From: a candidate division LCP-89 bacterium B3_LCP
GTDB lineage: Bacteria; Electryoneota; B3-LCP
Reading direction: 5' to 3'
Assembly: GCA_005223185.1 (NCBI GenBank)
Contig: NJBN01000003.1
Span: 62,001 to 126,000 of the forward strand
Length of the DNA stretch: 64,000 nt
Shown: positions 50,482 to 57,268 of the stretch, piece by piece
Layout: each line of letters begins with the position of its first letter
Numbering within the stretch: the first letter of the stretch is position 1
Program-made: the position numbers and the translations under genes
The notes under the pieces: generated by a model
Told to the model about the DNA's origin: nothing
The model's input: only the letters and a program-made list of their open reading frames with translations
Database searches by the model: none

Positions 50482-51855
50482 CTATTCCTCCGCTTCCGGC
50501 ACGCCTTTCAGCAGCCATTTTCTGGCAAGGAGTAGCGTAACCGGGCTGATGCAGGCTATACATGCGTAGACCATCCACATGGTACCGCTATTATGTGGAC
50601 CGCTTTCGGGAACAAAATGCGCTAACATCGAACCGGAATACAATCCGGTGGTGAACTTCGCCATGAACCAGGGGATGCCCGCCAAACCCATGTAAGCTCC
50701 CACTCTGCCCGCCGGCGCCAATCGTGCCACGTATTCCAGAAAACGCGATGACCAGACTGCTTCGCCAAGTGAATAGATGGTAACATAAGTCAGCAGAGTC
50801 CATAAATGCGGACCCGGCACCAGGATAAAGGGAATAATTGCGGTGATCAAAGTGCCGATAATCATCATATTTACGATCTTGGCTTTTCTGGTGAAGGCGG
50901 CTATAGTCGGCACGAAGATGACTATTATCAGTGGATTCATACCGTGAATCCATTCGTACTTCGCCGACACAGTTTCGGGGAAACAGCGAAAGACGTAATC
51001 GGGCACGGTCAGGAAATCGTGTGCGAAGATGGTGCGCACCGGCAGCAGGATGAATATGAAGAACATGAAGCGGGGATCGGCGAAGGGCAGCTCTTTTAAC
51101 TTCTCGATCCAGGTTTTATCGCCGTCGTCATCTTTCTCCTCTTCGACAACCGTCCTGTCCGTTTCTTCCACCTTACGTGTAAAGAAGGTTATATGGATCA
51201 GGAGCATCAATCCGGTGACGGCAATAGCCATCCAATAGACACCATTTATCCCCCAGCCAAGACCTACTATTTCCATAAATCCTAAGTTTAAGAAAGTAGC
51301 ATCTGAACGAAGGAAAGGTGATATGAAGCTTTCCGCCACTATGCCTAAGTTCATAATCGAATAGAGCAGTCCGAAAGCAATGGTTGCGGTGCGCGGATCG
51401 GTATACTCCTTAATTCCAGCGTAAAGAGCAGGCTGCATGACGCCTGTACCCAGAGCCATCAACATCAGACCAGTCCAGGCGGATACCTGGCTCATTCCCT
51501 CGAACGCGGGTGCAATAGTCAATAATACCCGCCCCGCTCCGATGACGATCAATGACCAGGTTAAGGCTCTGCGCACACCCAATTTATCCGAAACGAATCC
51601 ACCACCGAACATGAAGAGAGTAACCAAACCGGTGTATAACGACACACTGAAGCCGGTTACTTTATCAGTCATACCTAGACCGGACGGACCCAGGTAGCGG
51701 GTCAACAGCATGAGGATGCCGAAGTAGGCGATGCCGTCGAAGAAGTTGATCTGGTTAACCAGCCAGAAACCTTTGGAGGCTCTCAGCAATAAACGGAAAT
51801 TTTCGCGAAGGGTTAAGTCTTTTTCTTCTTCAGTGGATTCGGTCGGGTCGGTCAT
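50482..51855 (-). CDS. MFS transporter, POT-like
   Basis: The 457-residue protein has about 12 membrane helices with FWLVNQINFFDGIAYFGILMLLTRYL near the start and GGGFVSDKLGVRRALTWSLIV in the loop between helices 2 and 3, the MFS signature. FGLLYSIMNLGIVAE and a C-terminal AVWSSRFLEYVARLAP resemble the POT transporter at 20066, but the first signature lacks the ERM residues. Substrate is probably a peptide or other small solute, not certain. It is a stand-alone gene on the minus strand. Confidence 0.75.
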   Translation of the reverse strand: MTDPTESTEEEKDLTLRENFRLLLRASKGFWLVNQINFFDGIAYFGILMLLTRYLGPSGLGMTDKVTGFSVSLYTGLVTLFMFGGGFVSDKLGVRRALTWSLIVIGAGRVLLTIAPAFEGMSQVSAWTGLMLMALGTGVMQPALYAGIKEYTDPRTATIAFGLLYSIMNLGIVAESFISPFLRSDATFLNLGFMEIVGLGWGINGVYWMAIAVTGLMLLIHITFFTRKVEETDRTVVEEEKDDDGDKTWIEKLKELPFADPRFMFFIFILLPVRTIFAHDFLTVPDYVFRCFPETVSAKYEWIHGMNPLIIVIFVPTIAAFTRKAKIVNMMIIGTLITAIIPFILVPGPHLWTLLTYVTIYSLGEAVWSSRFLEYVARLAPAGRVGAYMGLAGIPWFMAKFTTGLYSGSMLAHFVPESGPHNSGTMWMVYACIACISPVTLLLARKWLLKGVPEAEE

Positions 51856-52039
51856 GGGAAGTTCCGTAGATTATATGGTGATATGAAGCTATAATTTACG
51901 AAGGAGGGAAACTAATTGCAAGGGGGAAAGTGGTGATTCAGGATTCGGAATTTGGGAGTCGTTGAGCAGTCGGACGCCCTCGTCCGACTCTTCAAAACTG
52001 GCAGACGAGGGCGTACGCTTGCTGGAGGAAAGTATTAGA

Positions 52040-52840
52040 CTACGGATTATAATACTGCAATGCTTCAGGCATCTGTTCTTTCAGTTTCTCCACCCTCGTT
52101 TCCGGAGCCGGGTGGGTGGAGATAAATTCGGGGGGACGCACGCCGCCTTCTAAATTCATTCGTTCCCAGAAGGGGACAGCTTCACGGGGATCGTATCCAG
52201 CTTTTGCCATGAGGATCAGACCTATATGATCAGCTTCCGATTCATGCAGACGGCTGTAGGGTAATAGAACGCCAACCTGAGCACCCACGCAGAAAGCGGT
52301 TAAGGCAATCATGCGTGTCTCTTCTGATTTCTCCTTCAGCGCCAGATCGAGAGCCACGCCACCTAATTGAGTGATCAATCCCTGGCTCATCCTCTCCCCG
52401 CCGTGATTGGCTAAGGCGTGAGCAACTTCGTGTCCCATAACTACAGCTACGCCGGTGCTGTTCTGGCAGACCGGCAGAATCCCACTGTAAAAAGCGACCT
52501 TACCGCCGGGCATACACCAGGCGTTCACCAAAGTGTCGTTGTCGATCAGATTAAATTCCCACTGGTAATTCCGGATCTTGCTGGACAATCCATTCTCACG
52601 CAGAAAGTCTTCGGCTGCCTGGGCTATGCCGCGTCCTACCTGACGGATCATCCGCACGTCTTCCCTATCCTGCGATAGGTTCGATTCAGCCATCACCTGC
52701 TGATAACTATCCAAACTCAAAGCTAACAGTTCATATTGAGGGATGATGGTTAACTGCTGCCTGCCTGTAAGAGGCACAGTTGCACAGCCGATCAGGAAGG
52801 TAATTATCAGTAGAAAGGGTATTATTCTCACTGTTTTCAT
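52040..52840 (-). CDS. M48 family metallopeptidase lipoprotein
   Basis: The 266-residue protein has a lipoprotein signal (MKTVRIIPFLLIITFLIGCA), then the M48 catalytic site VVMGHEVAHALANHGGERMS (HExxH near residue 140) and a third ligand region SRLHESEADHIGLILMAKAGYD. The layout is that of periplasmic LoiP/YcaL-type zinc proteases, which degrade misfolded envelope proteins. It is fully intact and follows a signal-type arrangement for an outer-membrane or periplasmic anchor. Confidence 0.9.
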   Translation of the reverse strand: MKTVRIIPFLLIITFLIGCATVPLTGRQQLTIIPQYELLALSLDSYQQVMAESNLSQDREDVRMIRQVGRGIAQAAEDFLRENGLSSKIRNYQWEFNLIDNDTLVNAWCMPGGKVAFYSGILPVCQNSTGVAVVMGHEVAHALANHGGERMSQGLITQLGGVALDLALKEKSEETRMIALTAFCVGAQVGVLLPYSRLHESEADHIGLILMAKAGYDPREAVPFWERMNLEGGVRPPEFISTHPAPETRVEKLKEQMPEALQYYNP

Positions 52841-52969
52841 TATGGATCTCTATATTTATCGTGGATATTCCATAATCATAGTTCAGTGTAAAACTAGTTT
52901 GACCTGCCAAAAAATAATTCACAGCCGTCTTATAGTCAAGGGTTGTTATCGCGAATGTTGTAAATAAAA

Positions 52970-52998
52970 TAAGAAAAGGCGGGGGAAGCACCCCCGCC
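52970..52998 (-). terminator. Rho-independent terminator downstream of the orphan sorting domain
   Basis: On the minus strand GGCGGGGG pairs with CCCCCGCC, followed by TTTTCTTATTTTAT. Confidence 0.8.
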
Positions 52999-53044
52999 CT
53001 ACGGCTTATTCTGTTCTCTGTTTTCTGTTCTCTGTTTTCTGTAT

Positions 53045-53266
53045 CTACTTCATCAACACTAACTTCTGTGTCTGCGTAAAATCGCCAGCTTCCAAGCGTA
53101 CAAAGTAGATTCCCGATTCTAGACCGGTTCCATCGAAGAGTATGTTGTGCGTGCCGAGGGGATAATAACCCTGTAGGTCGGATTCCCCGAATCCGACCAC
53201 CCGCCCGTTTATATCAGAAAATCTCCCATTTCTTTCTTGTGAGAGCAGGATCGGTACTCTTAACAT
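53045..53266 (-). pseudogene. Orphan T9SS sorting-domain fragment
   Basis: The frame encodes FSDINGRVVGFGESDLQGYYPLGTHNI (in parts), then SGIYFVRLEAGDFTQTQKLVLMK in parts, the second half of a sorting domain, but no NPFNP strand or gene body. It overlaps the 3' end of the zinc-ribbon/SH3 gene in a different frame. The palindrome 53176-53198 lies in it. It looks like debris from recombination with a T9SS gene. Confidence 0.7.
53176..53198. repeat. GGTCGGATTC palindrome in the orphan sorting domain
   Basis: GGTCGGATTC and GAATCCGACC around CCC. The same repeat family occurs inside the phage protease gene at 54534-54554. Confidence 0.75.
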
Positions 53267-53834
53267 AAAAATCCTGCATTATAAAAACATTTCTGTTCCA
53301 ACACTCCAAATCGTCTACTGTTTTGATATATAAGAGTCGCGCTCTACCGCCTAGAACCTCACCATAGTATTTCTTACTGAAACCATTATCTTTATACAGT
53401 TTCACCCCTGACCACAAGCGACCACTTGCAGGCAACCAAAGTTCTTCATTCTTCAGTAAATATGCTGCTGAATATCCAATTGGAATTCCACTTTTGTATA
53501 TGAGATACCACCCATCTATCAAACTGTCTACTAAGACTTCTTCACCAAGCTTTATCTTATCTATTACGGGAAAATCAGTTGACCGACCGGATCTGATATT
53601 AATAGTCGTGTGCGCATATTTGTGCTGTAGATCTTTTGATCGTTCTGCTTTATCCCCATCCCTGTTATTAGATACTATTACTATCGCAAGGATTAAGAAT
53701 ATGAAGATAAGAAAAAGAGCAAATCCCGCAAATGAATCATCATTCATACCGGGATTCTTAACGCCACATTCTGGGCATAACTTAGCTGATTTCGTTACTT
53801 CATGACCACATTCTCTACAATTAACCAGAGCCAT
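53214..53834 (-). CDS. Zinc-ribbon, membrane-anchored SH3-domain protein
   Basis: The 206-residue protein has an N-terminal zinc ribbon (CRECGHEVTKSAKLCPECG, residues 6-24), one membrane helix (about 35-55), and an SH3b-like domain (about 70-125, INIRSGRSTDFPVIDKIKLGEEVLV then GWYLIYKSGIPIGYSAAYL). The last 20 residues may be altered by the neighbouring sorting-domain debris. It probably binds cell-wall or protein partners on the outside, with the ribbon inside. It has a consensus promoter at 53864-53892 back to back with the phage protease gene. Confidence 0.75.
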   Translation of the reverse strand: MALVNCRECGHEVTKSAKLCPECGVKNPGMNDDSFAGFALFLIFIFLILAIVIVSNNRDGDKAERSKDLQHKYAHTTINIRSGRSTDFPVIDKIKLGEEVLVDSLIDGWYLIYKSGIPIGYSAAYLLKNEELWLPASGRLWSGVKLYKDNGFSKKYYGEVLGGRARLLYIKTVDDLECWNRNVFIMQDFYVKSTDPALTRKKWEIF

Positions 53835-53863
53835 TTTTATTATCCTTTATAGAGTAGCAATCC

Positions 53864-53892
53864 AATATACAAAACAATTCCACAAAAGTCAA
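53864..53892 (-). promoter_or_regulatory. Promoter of the zinc-ribbon/SH3 gene
   Basis: On the minus strand TTGACT (53887-53892), 17 bases, TATATT (53864-53869). Confidence 0.8.
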
Positions 53893-53951
53893 TACCCCAA
53901 AACAAATTTCTAAAAATTAAGGAGAACCACCATGATTCACCAAACACTATC
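53880..53951 (+). repeat. Leader and first codons of the phage protease gene (intact copy)
   Basis: The 72 bases match 41328-41400 with only a few differences, and are identical from AGGAGAACCACCATG onward. Confidence 0.85.
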
Positions 53952-54675
53952 AGGTCCGCTGGTAAGAGATGCGGACATACCAACGAACGAGGACGTTCGT
54001 ATTATCAATTCGCTGAAGAATCCGCCGCCTGTACCGGTATCTGAGAAGGATATCTTCATGCGCCACTGCCGTTTAGCAGGAGACTCCATTGACGGCTATT
54101 TCGGTTGCTTCCGGACTGAAGATTTGCCCAAGCTGTTGTCCATGGTGCAGGGCGCGCCTCTGCTCATAGGACACAATAAGAGATCGCTGGGTGTGGCTCG
54201 TTTTTTCGGCGGAACCATCGAAGAACATGACGGCAGTAAGTACATCGTCCCCAGCTTCTATTGGCTGCGCGGACATTCATCCGCCGATGACCTGCGCGTC
54301 GCCATCGACGGCGGCTTGTACAGTGAAGCATCCATCTCCTTCGCCTATGAAAAACCCACCTGCTCAGTCTGCGGAGAGGACATACGTACCTGCGAACATC
54401 TGCCCGGTTCAGCGCATGGAGATGACGGTAACCCTGTTTTCTACTATTACGACAACGTGGTTGCTGTACTGGAGGGGTCACTGGTCTATCGTGGCGCTCA
54501 GCCGGGAACGGGGTTCAGTTTGTCATCGATGTTGTCGGATTCGGAGAATCCGACCTACGGTACTCCCATCCTGCGCATCAAACGACACGGTAAGTGGTAT
54601 CGAGCACCATTGATCGAGGAGAATCCAGATTCAGAACCACCAGTCACGCAACCCTCGCAACCTGCGAGTGTATGA
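53932..54675 (+). CDS. Phage capsid-maturation protease-like protein
   Basis: The 247-residue protein resembles HK97-type prohead proteases. LLIGHNKRSLGVARFFGG (about 77-94) offers the catalytic His, and LYSEASISFAYEKP (about 128-141) the catalytic Ser context. A short zinc-type motif CSVCGEDIRTCEHLPG (about 143-158) follows, as in some environmental phage proteases. The C-terminal tail is Pro/Gln-rich. AGGAG precedes ATG 53932. Its palindrome 54534-54554 belongs to a host repeat family. The order portal then protease is normal, though 4.4 kb of cellular genes separates them. Confidence 0.72.
   Translation: MIHQTLSGPLVRDADIPTNEDVRIINSLKNPPPVPVSEKDIFMRHCRLAGDSIDGYFGCFRTEDLPKLLSMVQGAPLLIGHNKRSLGVARFFGGTIEEHDGSKYIVPSFYWLRGHSSADDLRVAIDGGLYSEASISFAYEKPTCSVCGEDIRTCEHLPGSAHGDDGNPVFYYYDNVVAVLEGSLVYRGAQPGTGFSLSSMLSDSENPTYGTPILRIKRHGKWYRAPLIEENPDSEPPVTQPSQPASV
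54534..54554. repeat. GTCGGATTC palindrome inside the phage protease gene
   Basis: GTCGGATTC and GAATCCGAC around GGA, extended by GTAGGT on one side on the minus strand, just as at 53176. It encodes part of LSDSENPTYG. Confidence 0.7.
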
Positions 54676-54703
54676 CTGAATTGCGGATTAACAGAAATGA
54701 AGA

Positions 54704-54734
54704 GGGGCGATCATCAGATCGCCCCTTTGGTTTT
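54704..54734 (+). terminator. Bidirectional rho-independent terminator
   Basis: GGGGCGATC pairs with GATCGCCCC, followed on the plus strand by TTTGGTTTT and on the minus strand by TCTTCATTT. It separates the convergent protease gene and beta-helix T9SS gene. Confidence 0.85.
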
Positions 54735-54766
54735 CGGTAATCGGTTTACTGTAAATGATTTTTCCA

Positions 54767-56908
54767 CTACTTCACCAAAACCATCTTCCCGCTGGCTGTA
54801 AGGCCTTCAGCAGACAGACGATAGACATAAATACCCGAAGACAGACCCGACCCATCGAAGGTAACCTCATGCACACCTTCATCTCTCCAGCCGTTGACCA
54901 GTGTTGTAACCAAACGCCCGGAAATATCATAAACCGACAGTTTTACCAAACTTGCATCTTGTAACTTGTAGCTGAGAACTGTGGTTGGATTGAAGGGGTT
55001 GGGGTAGTTCTGATTTAAATGACACATTTCTGAAATGTCTACCTGATTGACGCATGAACCGCTCTCTGCCTCAAAGGATTCACCCCAATTCGTCCATCCA
55101 GCAGAACCGTCACCCGCATGGTGTGTTATTGTCTTCTCGAATTTGAATTGATCTATCGAGGTATTAGCTCCAACCACCGCGTAGGCGTTGAACGTGTACG
55201 TTCCCACAGGCGCGAGGGGTGGGACATTTTGTGTTCGAACTCGGCTCACAATTACCCCGCCACTGATATTAACGTTGACCGGACCTAACAATGGAGGAGT
55301 CACTACACTATTCGGTTTGGTAGCATCGCACCAGATATTAGTCAAATGAGTGACTGTGTCAATGTTGGTGGCCCAGATCGTGTAATTGAAGCTACTACCA
55401 CTGGCTGGAATTGAAATGGAGTAGGTGGTAGTATGAGGTGTGAGCAGAATACGCACCGGATTAAACTGTTCGAAGAAATAGCATCCCATGTCCGCTCGAG
55501 TGACGTCAGGGTCGTTGTATATGGGGTTGGGGTCGCCGCTGTCAATGCAAGGTGAACTCCATTGCAGCCGGTAATCATTCCAGTTGGTATCTACGAAGGC
55601 GGGATATAGACCGATATTTCCTGGTCCCGGCCATCCTCCTTGAAGGTCACTGAACGTCACTATTAGAGTCGATGCTGGGCCAATCATGATCTGTGTGAAA
55701 CCCGCGAGATCGGTGTTTGCCCAGAAGATACTATTCTTGACGAGGATGTTTGAGGAAGTGAGGTAGATTCCCCCGCCTTGTCCGAGGAAAGCAAGGTTGC
55801 CAAAGAACGTATTCTTATTCAGACTGTTCGTTATGGGGCAACCGGTACAGTAAAGTCCTCCGCCGTTCCCTGCTGCAACCACTGATCCAGCCTGGTTCCT
55901 GGCGATTTCATTAAAATCAATGATGGGATCTGCAAATGAACAGTAAATACCACCGCCATCGACTCCGGCAGCATTCTGGCTGATGATGTTTGCCTCTATC
56001 CAGGGTGTAAACCCGGTGCAGTAAATCCCGCCGCCATTTAGGTTATAGGCGATGTTTTCGATGATGGTGTTGCCGTAAATAAATGGGCTGTAGCCGCTGC
56101 AATAAATTCCACCACCACTGTTTACAGCCCAATTTTCGTTGATTATGCAGTCAGCTACGGTGGTATTACAGTCACCGATGAAAATACCGCCACCTAATTT
56201 TGCTAGATTATCGTTGATTTTGGTTTCAGCAATTGTTGCGTCAGAGTTACTCAGACAACAGATGCCTCCACCCCAACCAACAAGTGTTGAGGCTAAGCAG
56301 TTATTGATGTCGCAATGTGAGATAAAGGGGTAGGAGTCAGTGCAGTAAATTCCACCTCCATTGGTCGCAGCGGCTTCATAGATAGTGGTGTTGATGATCC
56401 AGGGATCAGAGTAACTTAAGTAGATACCACCGCCATTGTTCGAGGCCGAGCAAAATCGAATGCTGCAGTCTGAGATATATGGGTCTGTGTTAGAACAATA
56501 AATGGCGCCGCCATTTAGATCTGATCCAGTACCGGCAGTAGCTCTGCCGTTTTCAAGGATACAGTAAAGTAGCGAACAAGCTGGGGAAGCATTAGAATAA
56601 CGGATACTATGCCAGCCAGAATCAAGAACTGTCGTAAAAGTCACTGAATCGCCCTCAACACCGCATGCTAATAAAGTGGCGTTGGAATCTACCATAAATT
56701 TGAAATAGCCCTGGAAGATTACGTCCACACCAGCAGCGATTGTGAGGGTTGAATCTGTTGGCACATTAATGTTTCCTATGACATTGTAAGGACTACCAGA
56801 TGAAGTCCAATTTCCATAGACTGGACCTGTCACATTGGTAGCATAGCTTACGCCTACGCAAGTCATACAAACGGTGACAGCTATAAGCATGAATAGATAT
56901 TTTTTCAT
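54767..56908 (-). CDS. Secreted right-handed beta-helix protein with T9SS sorting domain
   Basis: The 713-residue protein starts MKKYLFMLIAVTVCMTCVGVSYA, a signal peptide, then has a beta-helix of repeats such as NGGGIYLSYSDPWI and NSGGGIYCSGYSPFIYGN, the shared RTQNVPPLAPVGTYTFN-type domain, and a T9SS sorting domain with NPFNPTTVLSYKLQ ... KMVLVK. ATG 56908 is chosen because GGAGG precedes it; a frame from 57010 would translate the structured leader. Promoter 57131-57159 implies an mRNA leader of about 215 bases. A role in adhesion or glycan binding is inferred. Confidence 0.83.
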   Translation of the reverse strand: MKKYLFMLIAVTVCMTCVGVSYATNVTGPVYGNWTSSGSPYNVIGNINVPTDSTLTIAAGVDVIFQGYFKFMVDSNATLLACGVEGDSVTFTTVLDSGWHSIRYSNASPACSLLYCILENGRATAGTGSDLNGGAIYCSNTDPYISDCSIRFCSASNNGGGIYLSYSDPWIINTTIYEAAATNGGGIYCTDSYPFISHCDINNCLASTLVGWGGGICCLSNSDATIAETKINDNLAKLGGGIFIGDCNTTVADCIINENWAVNSGGGIYCSGYSPFIYGNTIIENIAYNLNGGGIYCTGFTPWIEANIISQNAAGVDGGGIYCSFADPIIDFNEIARNQAGSVVAAGNGGGLYCTGCPITNSLNKNTFFGNLAFLGQGGGIYLTSSNILVKNSIFWANTDLAGFTQIMIGPASTLIVTFSDLQGGWPGPGNIGLYPAFVDTNWNDYRLQWSSPCIDSGDPNPIYNDPDVTRADMGCYFFEQFNPVRILLTPHTTTYSISIPASGSSFNYTIWATNIDTVTHLTNIWCDATKPNSVVTPPLLGPVNVNISGGVIVSRVRTQNVPPLAPVGTYTFNAYAVVGANTSIDQFKFEKTITHHAGDGSAGWTNWGESFEAESGSCVNQVDISEMCHLNQNYPNPFNPTTVLSYKLQDASLVKLSVYDISGRLVTTLVNGWRDEGVHEVTFDGSGLSSGIYVYRLSAEGLTASGKMVLVK

Positions 56909-56956
56909 TTGAGCCTCCTGATTATTATTCACATGTTTTTCCACCTTTATAGAGAA

Positions 56957-57124
56957 AAGGCACATCCAGATACACCTCATCTCTGAGTATGAATCCAACT
57001 GTGCCTTCATTTAGCAGGCTCTTAAACTTACCCAGCAAGGGGACTCACGCCCCGAAAGTAGGGTTTCCCTAATAACCTCGCAAAGCGCTGATTACTTTTA
57101 ATCAATTGCGATATTATCCTTCTA
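56957..57124 (-). ncRNA. Structured leader with terminator-like hairpin upstream of a T9SS gene
   Basis: Downstream of promoter 57131-57159 the leader contains small hairpins AGGGAAACCCT (about 57060-57070) and GGGGCGTGAGTCCCC (about 57040-57055), then a long stem whose arms are AAGGCACA (57000-57007) and TGTGCCTT (56957-56964), followed by TTCTCT before the start codon. This layout, folded domain then terminator-like stem, is that of a riboswitch or other cis-regulatory RNA. I cannot match it to a known class. Confidence 0.4.
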
Positions 57125-57130
57125 CACAAC

Positions 57131-57159
57131 AATATAGTACAGTATTCTGCGAAAGTCAA
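57131..57159 (-). promoter_or_regulatory. Promoter of the beta-helix T9SS gene
   Basis: On the minus strand TTGACT (57154-57159), 17 bases, TATATT (57131-57136). Confidence 0.8.
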
Positions 57160-57268
57160 GGGATATTTTAGTCGTACATGAAATATTTCGCCGTTGAGAA
57201 TGAAAAGGGGCTATCCCAAAAGCAAATGAGAAGGCACCTAACTAATAGCTCAAAACCGTAATTAGCCA

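Noticed and set aside
51968-51989. AGTCGGACG/CGTCCGACT hairpin considered as a terminator for the MFS gene
   Set aside because: It lies upstream of that gene, has no T tract, and belongs to the general background of palindromic repeats.
57000-57110. Match of the leader RNA to cyclic di-GMP-I or SAM riboswitches
   Set aside because: Short segments resemble parts of these motifs, but the conserved core and order are not present; kept only as a structured leader.
57209-57230. GGGGCTATCCCAAAAGC stretch considered as a second copy of the element at 2055
   Set aside because: Only one end resembles the element, and no matching inverted end was found.
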